From Cryptomeria japonica (Eukaryota; Streptophyta; Pinopsida; Cupressales; Cupressaceae), in the NCBI RefSeq assembly GCF_030272615.1, contig NC_081413.1, forward strand, positions 554,429,136 to 554,493,135: a stretch of DNA of 64,000 bases. The letters run 5' to 3'. The notes under the pieces were generated by a model, which searched no databases, had not been told where the DNA came from, and was given only the letters and a program-made list of their open reading frames with translations. The position numbers and the translations under genes were made by a program. Each line of letters opens with the position of its first letter. The stretch's first letter is position 1. Positions 1 through 9,933 of this stretch are shown here, piece by piece.

Positions 1-175
1 AACCTTTGTAATAACTTTGTGCCTGCTTGAAGAATTCTTTTTTATTCCAAAATCATTCTACTTCCTTGTCAAAGCTCACGTAAACCAATATGGGTTGCAA
101 CTATTTGTCTAATAACATTTTCTAACCATGACACATGGAAAATTGGATGTATTTTGTTGACATAAGAAAGTGCAC
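1..175. repeat. Direct repeat copy A (diverged)
   Basis: This stretch is repeated in the same direction at about 1240-1415, with roughly one difference every eight to ten bases. Shared landmarks are the words GCTTGAAGAATTC, CAATATGGGTTGCAACTATT and GTATTTTGTTGACATA. The copies start about 1.24 kb apart. No coding potential is seen. It could be a long-period tandem repeat or the ends of a decayed LTR element whose left part lies outside the window. Confidence 0.7.
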
Positions 176-1239
176 TTAATTATTTATATAAAACTATATA
201 AATTAACTAAGATTTTGATATGATTAATATGATTAATGGGTAATGGTTAAGTATGTACTTTTCTTAGGAATTGTTGTCCTTAATATTGATCAATTATAAA
301 TGTTTTATAATTTAAAAAAAAAATTCCATGTGACATATATACGAGAACTCTACCATTTTATTAAATATTCAAATGATCACCTTTAGTGCTATGCCCACAA
401 AACACTATTTGAAATTTTGACTTAAAAATAAATAAAATAATTCCTTTTCACTCAATTCCATCTTTGGACCCAAAATAGACATTTAAACATATTCTTTTAC
501 ACAACATTTAATATTTCATTAAAATCTAAATAAGCATGTATTAATATTAGAATGTTACCAATCATGGTATCCAAAGTAATTACTTAGCACAATATTAGGG
601 AATCATACTTGAATTGAGCAAGAAAAGTTAGGGTTACTAGTAATGGCCAATGTGGCATCTCCCATATAACCATCGTCGACATATGCTCAAATCTAGGGAG
701 TTAGTTGGAGTTGATATCATGTACTTGTAAGGTCACTCCATAAGTTTCAAGTGTACATGTGTATGTTCATAATAGTCACAACATAACAAAAATCACCCAA
801 TGAGGTTAAATATCACATATATAAATTAATTGCATTTAACTAATCCAAATCATGTTATCATTCAATTCTACCATAAATATTAATGCCTCAAAACAATATG
901 TTCATAATCACATTTATTCTACATTGAAGTCATATTTCAAACATCATTAAATTAAGCATAATAAAATTAGGCATAATACCATATCACTTATATCACATGA
1001 AACATCATCACTAGAGAATACTTCAAGTTGTCACAAGGAGCTTGGCACAATATCATGCACACATCTCAATGCACATAACACCAAATGGTGACATATTTAG
1101 AAACACTCTCTCAAACATGTGGGTGGTCAATTCACACCATGAATCACAAGGAGAATTCCACAACTTATGCATCCCTAGATACATAGTCAAACCAAGTTGA
1201 GATCAACACATTTCCAAGATGCAAATGGGAAGGATGTTA
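176..1239. other. AT-rich spacer, nothing recognised
   Basis: No open reading frame of note, RNA gene or conserved motif was seen. The sequence is AT-rich with short poly-A runs and looks like decayed repeat DNA between the two copies of the 175-bp direct repeat. Confidence 0.5.
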
Positions 1240-1415
1240 CATTTATGTAATAACTTAGTGCATGCTTGAAGAATTCCTTTTGGTTTCAAACTCGTTCTAC
1301 TCTACCCATCAAGCTCATGTAAATCAATATGGGTTGCAACTATTTGTCTAATAATTTCTTTTCAAGCATGAAACAAGGAAAATTATATGTATTTTGTTGA
1401 CATAGGAAATTGCAA
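1240..1415. repeat. Direct repeat copy B (diverged)
   Basis: Second copy of the repeat at 1-175, same orientation. It ends just before the decayed Copia-like reading frames at 1.4-1.9 kb, so the pair may bracket part of an old element. Confidence 0.7.
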
Positions 1416-1639
1416 TTTGTATGCTACATTGTTATTCTTCTACAATAATATATAAGGACCATAATGCTTGGGCGAAAACTTTTTATCCTCCTTTTGTTGT
1501 CTTAATGACATTTGGATATATGGTTGTAATCACACAAAGATTTGATCTCCTTCAAGCTTTCTTTTATTATAATGTTGATGGACTTCTTATTTCATTCTAT
1601 TTTATATTGTTACCAAATTCTTCTGGAACTAACTAGTGC

Positions 1640-1895
1640 CTCTTCTATTTTATATTCTTACCAAAGTAAGACACATGCTTCTAATGGGGATGAGACTTTT
1701 AATGATAAAGTGTGTGTACCTCATTTATCTAATAATGTTCTTTCCACATATCAGATTACTCACGATACAAGGAAGTCTGTGCAATTCACTCCTAATTTAG
1801 TTCTCATCACAAATTTTTAGAGAAGAGAGATTATAGCTACTGGGGTGGTTGACCATACATCTCACTTGTACACCTTTTCAGACTTTGTGTCCTAA
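1640..1895 (+). pseudogene. Copia-type polyprotein fragment (pre-integrase region)
   Basis: The translation shows the signature of the pre-integrase part of Ty1/copia polyproteins: a block reading VPHLSNNVLSTYQITHD, then SVQFTPN, then after one stop codon ATGVVDHTSHLYTFSDF. In intact elements this region links protease to the integrase zinc finger (family knowledge). Only about 80 codons are legible. The upstream frame (1421-1640) and downstream frame (1849-2091) are open but not convincingly alignable to Copia domains. The same domain, from a related element, lies on the minus strand at 36815-37018. A decayed insertion; function lost. Confidence 0.55.
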
Positions 1896-2717
1896 TGATG
1901 ACTTTGATCTATTTGGCAATAATCAAACTTGTAGTGTGGACTTTGACTTTAAGGATAATTTTGGTTACTTGAACTTAGGCATTCTCGCAAGTGATCTAGT
2001 TATTGAACCTTTCATTCCATATCCTCCATTAATTGTTGCTACTTTAGAGTTTAGAGTTGTTTCATTGAAAGCTTCTAGTGATTCTTTGTAGTAGGGCATA
2101 CAAAGTCTTTCAAATATGACTTTGTGGGATGACATCTTGACAAGTGTTTCAAACTTGTGTGCGGAATCTTATATTCTAGATGTAGGAAACATTGTTGATT
2201 GCTTGTCTTATATTTGATGAGGATGATTATTCTTTAGTTGTTGTGAGGGGATACTATGACCCTCTTGTTCATTTTCTATATGATCATTCCCCATAGTTTG
2301 AGATGAGTATGGATACTTTGGAATTAAATTTGGAGGAGGTCTCGAGTCTTTGGATATTTCTTTACACCAGTTTCTAGGATATGTGGATTGTAATCTTCCG
2401 TAGTGTGGCCTAGACTGCATGATTTGAATGTGACAAATTTAAGCATTGACATGGAGACCCTTGAATAGAGTTAAGAGGCTACACATTTTGACATTTATTC
2501 CTACATATTCTCTTAAAGAATGGGAGGATATCATGCATACACCTTTGGTATTTTCTCTTCCTAAGAGGTGGAACATTATTTTATGATCATGGGCCATCTT
2601 CTACATCCTATTTTGTGTAGCTAGCATCGACTCTGCACATTATGGGGGGCTACTTAGTTCATCCACTTCATTTCACTCTATATTATGGGGAGTTCTATTT
2701 ACTTGTTGTCAGAGGGG
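1896..2717. other. Unassigned sequence left of the giant element
   Basis: Contains a short open frame (1849-2091, plus strand) with many acidic and aromatic residues that I do not recognise. It is probably decayed downstream Copia sequence. Position 2718-2722 is the left target duplication of the giant retrotransposon. Confidence 0.4.
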
Positions 2718-2722
2718 ACTTC
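2718..2722. repeat. Target site duplication, left (ACTTC)
   Basis: ACTTC directly precedes the LTR start TGTTGACG and is repeated exactly at 21882-21886 directly after the terminal TAACA of the other LTR. A 5-bp duplication is the normal footprint of retroviral-type integrases. Confidence 0.93.
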
Positions 2723-3740
2723 TGTTGACGTGTGTTTTGACACACCCACCAACAATTAGATAGTTTATGCAAACACTCACCACCTCTCCTGAAAAGTAAC
2801 AAGTTTAGAATAACTCACTACCCCAAGGTCTCTGTAGTCAGGTCTTGATGGTGATGGATAGCTCAATGGTTGATGTGGTTATACCTGTAAAGGGGCCTGT
2901 TGGTTAGAACTAAATCTCGCTGGTTTACGAACAATTGCACTTCCTCTTTTTTTTTTGTATTTTAAGATTTAAGATTCTCTGGGGAAATAAAATGCGAAGC
3001 GTAAGGGAAACAAGAAAATAACAATAAAGATCAATACAATGACAACTTAATAAACTATTCAATTAGTTCCCTGCAATTTGAGCAATTATCAAATATTATC
3101 TAAGTTAGCATTCAACAACGGACTTCAATAAAACCTGCAAAATCATCAATTTCACAAATCTGCGGACATAGAATTATCAACAATATGGCCTATCACAGTA
3201 ATTCCCATACACCACTGACGTGCGCAATATGGTTCATATCATAATAGACAAAAAGATTACCATGTTGCTAACTCAAAATAATAGACGTTACTGATTACAC
3301 AGAACAATTTGGTAGAATATAGATGTAAATAAGGCAAACTACAAGCTGCTTTTCATATTAATCTCCATGAATGTATAGCAAAAATAACTCAAACTTCTTA
3401 ACAATCTGCAAAAATCTCTAACCACAAAACATCAATTTAGGGACCCCTACAAATGAATTCAACTTCTCAATTTATAGAAGTTTTTCACCCTATTATTTAG
3501 GAAATAACTCTATCCTAAATTAAGAACTAAAATTAGGAGTCGCAGTTAACTTGCAAGTTTCTGCCTGGACACTCCACTTAACAACTACGAAATGGACGTT
3601 GCATGAGCACTACGAAGACCATGCTGGGTGAGCCACATTTTCGTAATCATGCATGATTTCTTTCAAAATTGGGACTTGAGTAGGAGGAGCAGTTTTAAAA
3701 TCAAGAAAAAGCTTTGTTATCTTTAGCAATTGTGTGCCTA

Positions 3741-3747
3741 GCTTTTT
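3741..3747 (-). terminator. Candidate poly(A) signal overlapping the LTR ORF stop
   Basis: The last codons on the minus strand read AAG AAA TAA AAA, so the stop codon lies within an AATAAA hexamer. The same arrangement is kept in the right LTR at about 18193-18200. If used, R would run from the TATA-proximal start (~7195) to roughly 3720, making the LTR a self-contained transcription unit. Confidence 0.45.
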
Positions 3748-6608
3748 ATTTCTTGGTAAATGCCTTATAATTTTCAATTATACATGCAACTGCTCGGACT
3801 GGCGGATTGGCTACATGCTTAATTCTAAATTTATACTTCTTCAAAGTCTCCTCTACATGTACTCCTTGTTCCTCTAACTCCTTTACCGTATCTGCCACCT
3901 CCTGACACTGAGTAATCAGCTGTGTGTATCTATCCATAAGGGCAGCATCGAACTAGGCAGCAGGTCCTAAGTTTTGTGCCTCATATGCATCCCATTGATT
4001 CAAAACTTGTTGCTGGTCCATTATTCCAGTATCAGCTATCCCGAGGCCAAAAGGCCCTAGTATATTTGTTACAAAATCCTCATATGACAAAATCTCTCTG
4101 AGAAGAGGGTCCCAAATATTAGTCATCTCCTTGACATACTGCTGATACATCTCTACTTTCAACTCCAAAATGTATATGTAGGATTGTAGATTCTCACAAC
4201 TATCCCCTCCTAAGAGGTCTTCTTGTACTATCAGCTCTTCTCCTAACCATAGTATCCTTTTCAAAATTCGGAGCTGTTTATTAAAGGTGTTCTCCTTCCT
4301 CTCCCATTGTGTGGAATGGGTTGCCAAAGCTCCACCTGCCTGTACCGCTTTATGGTATATTTCCATCGTGTCCTATAGAAACAACCTAATTTTGGCTGCA
4401 TTCATTTGAGTCTAAGACTTAGCGGCCGCAACTACTCGTCTTACCTCCAATAGTGCCTTTACATCTCCTTCTGGCAAGGATGAGGTTGTTGTTGGTCGAG
4501 ATCCTCTTCCTCCTGGTCAGAGTCAGACTTAACGTTTCTAATTTTCACTTTCTCAGTAGTGGATGTAAAACCTTGCACTACGGGGTGCCCTATGGATACA
4601 TTAACAAATGGTGGTGCGGGAGCAGCGGTGCCTGAAGCACTTGCTGTACTTGTGGAAGGTGGCTGAACAGGTACCTCCTTGGTGGCCCCTAGGTTCTCTT
4701 CATGTTCTTGAGTATCTTCTCCTTCAGTGTGGCCTATAGCAGTCCTTGGTGGGAGAACTCTAGCAAGTGGAACGACGCCTAGCCCATCGATCACCCCTAG
4801 GTCTGCAGCCTTCTTCAGTAGTTCAGACTCCTTCATCTTTTCTTGGAGTTTCTTCAGCAAGTCCTCAGTTCTTTCTTGAGGTTTGTCCTCCTCACCTGGG
4901 TCAGTGGAGGTATTTTGTCCTGAAGCCGACCTTGTTTTTCAGGCATACTCTTTATGACCTCTTGACTGTGGTACCCCTGAGGTGGATTCCTTTTGCTTTA
5001 TTTTTGATGCACTGGGTCTGACCCTCTAGCTTAACCATTGCTTAGTCCTATTGATGACTACCTAGGAGACCTTCTCCATATCTGTATCTTCACTTGCAGA
5101 CCATTTCACTGGGGAGAGGGGCCTGTTGTCTATCCCTGATTCTTTATAAATTGGATCGAGTAACTCTCCATCATCCCTCAGGTCTTTAGGGAGGTTAGTC
5201 TTGATACCAAAGTCTCTAACCTGCGGCACAAACAACCTGTTATAATTCTTCTCCCCGACTTCAAAACTATCCTGCAAGTTGGCCCAAAAGTCTTCCAAGC
5301 TGGGCCTTTGCCCCTCATATGCCTTAGGCATAGCTTGCTTAAGTTTTCCGTAGGGATCATAAAATTCCCTAGTATGATTATATTCTTTCAGGTTCAAATC
5401 CTAAAGCTCTTGCTCGGCCAATTTTTCCACTTGTATTTTAGAATAGGCGAAGTACCCAATGGACACTAAGAAGTCAATACCTTAGAAGATAGTAGTGACT
5501 GGAGACCAAGAAGTTGTCTCACATACTCCAGCAGGATTACCCTATCGTTGCAATAACGAGGCAGCAACATTGGATTCCCTGTGAATCCACTAACTCTGAT
5601 GTAAGTGGATCGAAGGTTTTGGATGAACCAACATGCCCACTCCCAGATAATAGCCATGGCTTCTGGGCTTATCCAATATCCTGCGTCTCCAGTCAATTTA
5701 ATGATTATAGGGAAGATGAAGGCATCATTAACCCTCTTGAAGTGTGTCTTTGCATTTGTTAGAGTGAGTTGGGACTAATATTCCCATATCTTCTTCTAAC
5801 CCTCCTTCTCTCCTAGCTGCCCTTCTACCTATAGTCCTGGAAACTTTCTGACTCTGGCAGCTACCCAAATGACATAGGACGTGAAAAAGAACTTCTGGGT
5901 ATGATGCACCTCCTTCATCTGCTTACAAATGTTATTAGAAAGGATTTGCGGTCAATCAAATAATTGCTTTCCTAATATGGTACTCATAAATTGGAACATC
6001 CAAGGGTGGAAATGCTTGCAGTCGGGCTTGCCAAAGGCCCTACTGAGCATAATAATCAAGTCCCTTTGAGGCTCTTTGAAGTCTGCCCTCAGGACCTCTA
6101 TAGCTTTGAGCCTTGTTTTCCTCTCCTCTTCCAACCAATTAGTATTCACGTGTCTTTTGTTGGCTGACACCTTCTCGTTCCATGTTTTCAAGGCCTCTTC
6201 TTCCATGAGTAAGAAAGCCTCTTCCCTAGTTGGGATTCCGAAGATGAACCCTAGCATATCCGGTGACAAGTCAATAATAGTCTTTCCATGTGCATCCATA
6301 CACTTTCTTGTCCCTGGATTGTAGAATGGAGCGATGGTCATTATAAACTCTGGTTCTTGAAGCAACTGCGGGAATACAATAGCTTCCACAAGACTCGACC
6401 TCTTGATCCTTCAGTGGAGAGCATCTAGGTTAGGTTTATCCAATTGGGTTCCAATATCCCCAATCTATATGTGTCCCACTTCGATGTCCACGACCCATTT
6501 AATTTGATCGTCCAGCTTCGAAACATGGACCTGTCCCTGATATTGGTACTTCATGGTGGCTGGAAGTCTGTCAATTTCTTTACCTCTCTTGTTGGTAGAT
6601 GAGTCCAT
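3746..6608 (-). pseudogene. LTR-embedded ORF, left copy (unknown protein)
   Basis: A long degraded gene inside the LTR, starting at an ATG at 6608 and ending at a TAA at 3746. Legible parts in order are: an N-terminal globular region with motifs APFYNPGTRKCMDAHGK and SPDMLGFIFGIPTREE; a middle region with WACWFIQNLRSTYIRV and GNPMLLPRYCND; an acidic, proline- and serine-rich linker; and a leucine- and glutamate-rich C-terminal part likely to form coiled coil, ending AFTKK. The N-terminal motifs faintly recall the putative plant transposon protein domain seen in other plant retroelements (from memory, not tested). Stops include a TAG near 6465 soon after the start. The other LTR has stops at different places, so the ancestor was probably open throughout. 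It would be the first ORF on the genomic transcript. Function unknown. Confidence 0.7.
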
Positions 6609-6689
6609 CTAACCACTGTAACCTGCAGGCAAAACACAAATTTTAGTCCTCAATATTAAACATAAATCTTGATCCACTTCGGGACTTCA

Positions 6690-6985
6690 GGGTCCCGGGG
6701 TAAGCACAAAGAAAAAAAAGGCTCGGAACTTCGGGGATTCGGGGTTTCGAGGTGGAGTCTATAAAACCTCTCCGAACACCGAGGTTCCGAGGTCCAGATT
6801 TGGGGTGATCCGGAACTCCGGGGATCTGGGGTTCCGAGGTGGAGAGCTAGGCGAAACCCATAACTCTGGGGATCTGGGGTTCCTGGGTGGAAGGGAAAGC
6901 GAAACCCGAAACTCTGGGGATCCAGGGTTCTGAGGTGGAGTGGAACATGAAACCCGAAACCCTAGGGATCCAAGGTAAGCACAAA
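6690..6985. repeat. Palindrome array 1, left LTR
   Basis: Five to six imperfect units of about 55 bp, each with a core such as GGAACTCCGG-GGAT-CTGGGGTTCC. The two halves are near inverted repeats, so each unit could fold into a short GC-rich stem. It lies between the predicted transcription start and the LTR ORF. Short frames rich in PRNP and SPEF repeats on the minus strand are translations of this array, not genes. Confidence 0.8.
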
Positions 6986-7220
6986 GGAAGACTAGGGCAC
7001 GCCCACAAACAACAAACACAAAAGAACAAAAAGAAAAAAAAAACACAAAAAGACATCTAATCTACAAAAACACAAGGAGAGAAAACTAATTCACCAACTT
7101 GGTGAATTGAAAATCAAACGAACGCCAAGAGAGAGAGCTTGGGAGTCCGGAGGTTCGCGACTTGGAGCTAAGGAGGAGAAACTCTGAATGCATAAATGAA
7201 CTCAAAAAGTTCATTATCTC

Positions 7221-7230
7221 CTATATATAG
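7221..7230 (-). promoter_or_regulatory. LTR TATA box, left LTR
   Basis: CTATATATAG sits in a fully conserved context in both LTRs. On the element's strand it lies about 335 bp inside the LTR, and transcription would start about 25-30 bp further on (near 7195). Palindrome array 2 lies immediately upstream and array 1 downstream. Confidence 0.7.
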
Positions 7231-7264
7231 CCTCCCAAAAACCCTTCCGTACGAAAACCATAAA

Positions 7265-7480
7265 CACGACCCCGGGACTCCGGGGTTGACTCCGGGGTCC
7301 CGAGCTTCCGAGGTCGACAGAGAGGAAAACAAAAACCACCTCGAGACTCTGGGACTCCGGAGTTCCAAGGTCAAAAGACCCAAGACCTCGGGACTCCGGG
7401 ACTACGGAGTTCCGAGGCGAAACCCAAAAGGGAACCTTGGGACTCCGGGATTCCGAAGTATCAAGGTCAACACCAAAAAG
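7265..7480. repeat. Palindrome array 2, left LTR
   Basis: Four to five copies of a ~45-50 bp unit with core ACCTCGGGACTCCGG, a spacer, and CCGGAGTTCCGAGGT. The halves are inverted repeats with about one mismatch. It occupies U3 just upstream of the TATA box. The right LTR carries more, cleaner copies. Confidence 0.8.
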
Positions 7481-7562
7481 GGAAGAAAGAAACTAAAAAA
7501 AGGGGGTCCATATTTTGACTCAAGGAAACCAAAATGGGGAAACAGATATGGTAGGCATAACA

Positions 7563-8622
7563 AATGGCGACTATTTGGGAAAAATGACTATAGGCAATTT
7601 AGAATTTCACAATCTTTAGTTAACTCAATACGTAAGGCTATTATCACTCAAAAGGATGTATAAGAATTTTAAGATGAATAAGTGATTTGAATAATCAACC
7701 AAGATGAGAAATAGACATGATTAACTCGTAAGTGTGTGCGTATGATTTATTACTCCATCATTTCAATAATGTAGATAGGCAGAGGAAACTAGGCGCAAGT
7801 TACATAGGTGAAGTCTTTAATCGTGTTTCGTGCAAGGTTATCCTGGGCATAGCTCTGCTGCCAGCCAGGCATCTACAGCCCCGACAAAGATACCTCTGGC
7901 CTCCATCAAGCAATGCTCCACTGCCAGCCAGGCATCCATAGCCACGGTGGAGATTACTTGAAACACCCATTTGAGTTGCTTAAGAAGATCATTTATCTCT
8001 TCTTCTTTTTTTTTCTCTTCTCTCTTTTTCTTTTTTAATATAGATTTATAGGATATAGAGGATGACTTCTTTCTTCAATAATCTCTCAAGCAACTTCCAA
8101 ACATTGAAGTTTGATGACTGGGTTGGAAGCCACAGTGGATAACATGAAACGCCTTGACTTCGGATTTTTCACTTGATACCTAGTTTATCTGTTATCTCAC
8201 AAAACCTTTCTGATGTATCTTAATGTGACGTTAGTGCTGAGTTTATCAAGCTAGCCTTTTCCAAATTGAAAGTCAAAAACTCGTATCATATTTAAACGAT
8301 TATATACCACTTTGAACGAGTATAGACAAAGGTTTTGAACTCAACCAAATGACAATGAAAATATAAATAGCAGAGAGTCAAAGTCTCTCAGAATTTGGCA
8401 AGATGTTATACAAAGGATACCTACTTCCCTTCAGAATCTTCAATAACAAAACATATACCCCGACTCAACAAACAAAAGAACAAACAAGCAAGGAAAACAA
8501 AAACAAAAGGGAAAACACACAACAAGGACCAACGAAGCACAACCAAAAAGAAAAAACAACTAACTACTATATACAACAGGTCAAGCTTTGTTAAGGATTT
8601 AATCAAAGTAGTGCTTGAGGAA
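7563..8622 (-). other. 3' non-coding region between integrase and 3' LTR
   Basis: No coding frame is recognised. It contains a pyrimidine-rich run on the plus strand at 7996-8036 (purine-rich on the element strand) and a pair of similar words (CTGCCAGCCAGGCATC) near 7858 and 7921. Directly beside the LTR there is no purine tract on the element strand. Instead the plus strand reads AATGGCGACTATTTGGG at 7563-7579. Confidence 0.55.
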
Positions 8623-9747
8623 CTAACCATTGATGGGCAATGGTAATAGTTCTCCAGTCAATGAGCTCAACCTAAAAGTGTTCTCGCCTAGAATTTCGGC
8701 TATTTGGTAAGGACCTAGCCACAACCTTTCAAACTTGTGATGATCACCTTTCTTTTCCTTGGCCTTGTCCCATAACAAGACTAGGTCAGAGATCCGAAAA
8801 GCCTTTGCCTTGGCTCTTTTATCAAACCATCGCTTAACAACGGCTTGATGCTTGGCAAAGTGTTGTAGCGTATTAATTCTTTTTTCATCAAGTCTTAACA
8901 AGTTTAAGAGGCGAACCTCTACCTGATCCTCAATGTCAAGTTCTTTCATTAATTGGAGGACCGGTATTTGCAAGTTAATTGGGAAAACAGGGGTCTGGCC
9001 ATAGACAAGGTATTATGGAGAAGTTCCCAAGGTGGCTTTTATTCTAGTTCGATCAGCCCACAAGGCATATCTCAGTTGATTATGTCAATCCCTAGGGTTT
9101 TTCTCGAGTAGCTTCTTGATGACATCTAGGATGTTCTTGTTTGTGGATTCAACTACCCCATTACCTTGCGGGTAATAGTTGGATGAAAATTTCAATATCA
9201 CTTTATATTGGTATGATCATTGCATCAACTGTGTGGAAGTAAAAGTAGGACCATTATCACATACTAGAGCGAATGGCATACCAAACCTGGTGACGATATG
9301 TTCTTCAATGAATTTTAGGACTACCTCAGCAATAGCATTGCGGTAGGCTATGGCTTTCGTCCACCGGGTACAATAATTTGTTGCTGTAAGAATAAACTTA
9401 TGTCCTGCAGATGAATTAGTGTTAATAACTCCTACAAAATCCAGGGCCCATTGAGCAAAAGGTCTTACCTCAAACACTGGTTAGAGAGGCATAGCAGGAT
9501 TTCTTTCTCTGGAGGCTACAGTTTGACATGTATGGCAATGTCGGACATTTTCATGAGTATCCTTAAATATGCTAGGCCAATAATATCCAGCCTTGAAAAT
9601 TTGATGTGCAGTGGCATCAGCTGACCCATGACCTGTACCATATTTCCCGTGAAATTCCTCAATCATATTATGAGCTTCTTGATGATCAAGGCACCTGAGG
9701 TAAATACCCTCATAATTTTTTCTGTAGAGTGTCGAATCCTTGATCAT
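8623..9747 (-). pseudogene. Integrase domain of the giant element
   Basis: Three pieces in order on the minus strand. The zinc-binding part (9747-9481) carries H and C ligands in EFHGKYGTGHG and CHTCQT. The catalytic core (9477 on) contains WALDFVG, then LVCDNG, then NGVVES after a stop, giving the D, D and E residues. The C-terminal part (8973-8623) has the GPY motif in LWLGPYQI. Integrase cuts the target and joins the cDNA ends in the nucleus. Stops at 9481-9483, 9217-9219 and 9085-9087 break it, and each fits a C-to-T or G-to-A change. There is no chromodomain after the GPY motif, in keeping with Tat rather than chromovirus lineages. Confidence 0.85.
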
Positions 9748-9933
9748 ATAATTAGCACTCTTGAGCCTTAATGCTCATCTTTGCGTAGTTGTCAATCCCT
9801 CAGGACACCTATTATTCAATAATACAAATACCAAATCTGTATACCAAGGGTCCTGAGTAAATGACTTCAATGTATATTGTTGACACTAGATTTGAGGGAT
9901 GTCGGTCACCATGGCCTGAGATAATCCTTGGCC

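Larger units (their letters stand above)
2723..7562 (-). repeat. 3' LTR of the giant element (4840 bp)
   Basis: On the plus strand it begins TGTTGACGTG and ends GGCATAACA, matching 17161-21881 nearly throughout. In element orientation the first ~340 bp (7562 down to the TATA box at 7221-7230) would be U3. The remainder contains a palindrome array, a long ORF (6608 to 3746) and about 1 kb of AT-rich U5-like sequence. It retains a segment of about 219 bp (about 5851-6069) that is missing from the other LTR. Confidence 0.93.

Noticed and set aside
6759-7056. Proline-rich open frames (PRNP/SPEF repeats), with equivalents at 21029-21299
   Set aside because: They are translations of the palindrome array in alternative frames. 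The length is a multiple-of-repeat effect and the sequence is not conserved as protein between the LTRs.
7196-7663. 155-codon plus-strand frame crossing the LTR end, with equivalents at 21411-21877
   Set aside because: It runs through palindrome array 2 on the strand opposite to the element, and its counterpart in the other LTR is not in the same form.
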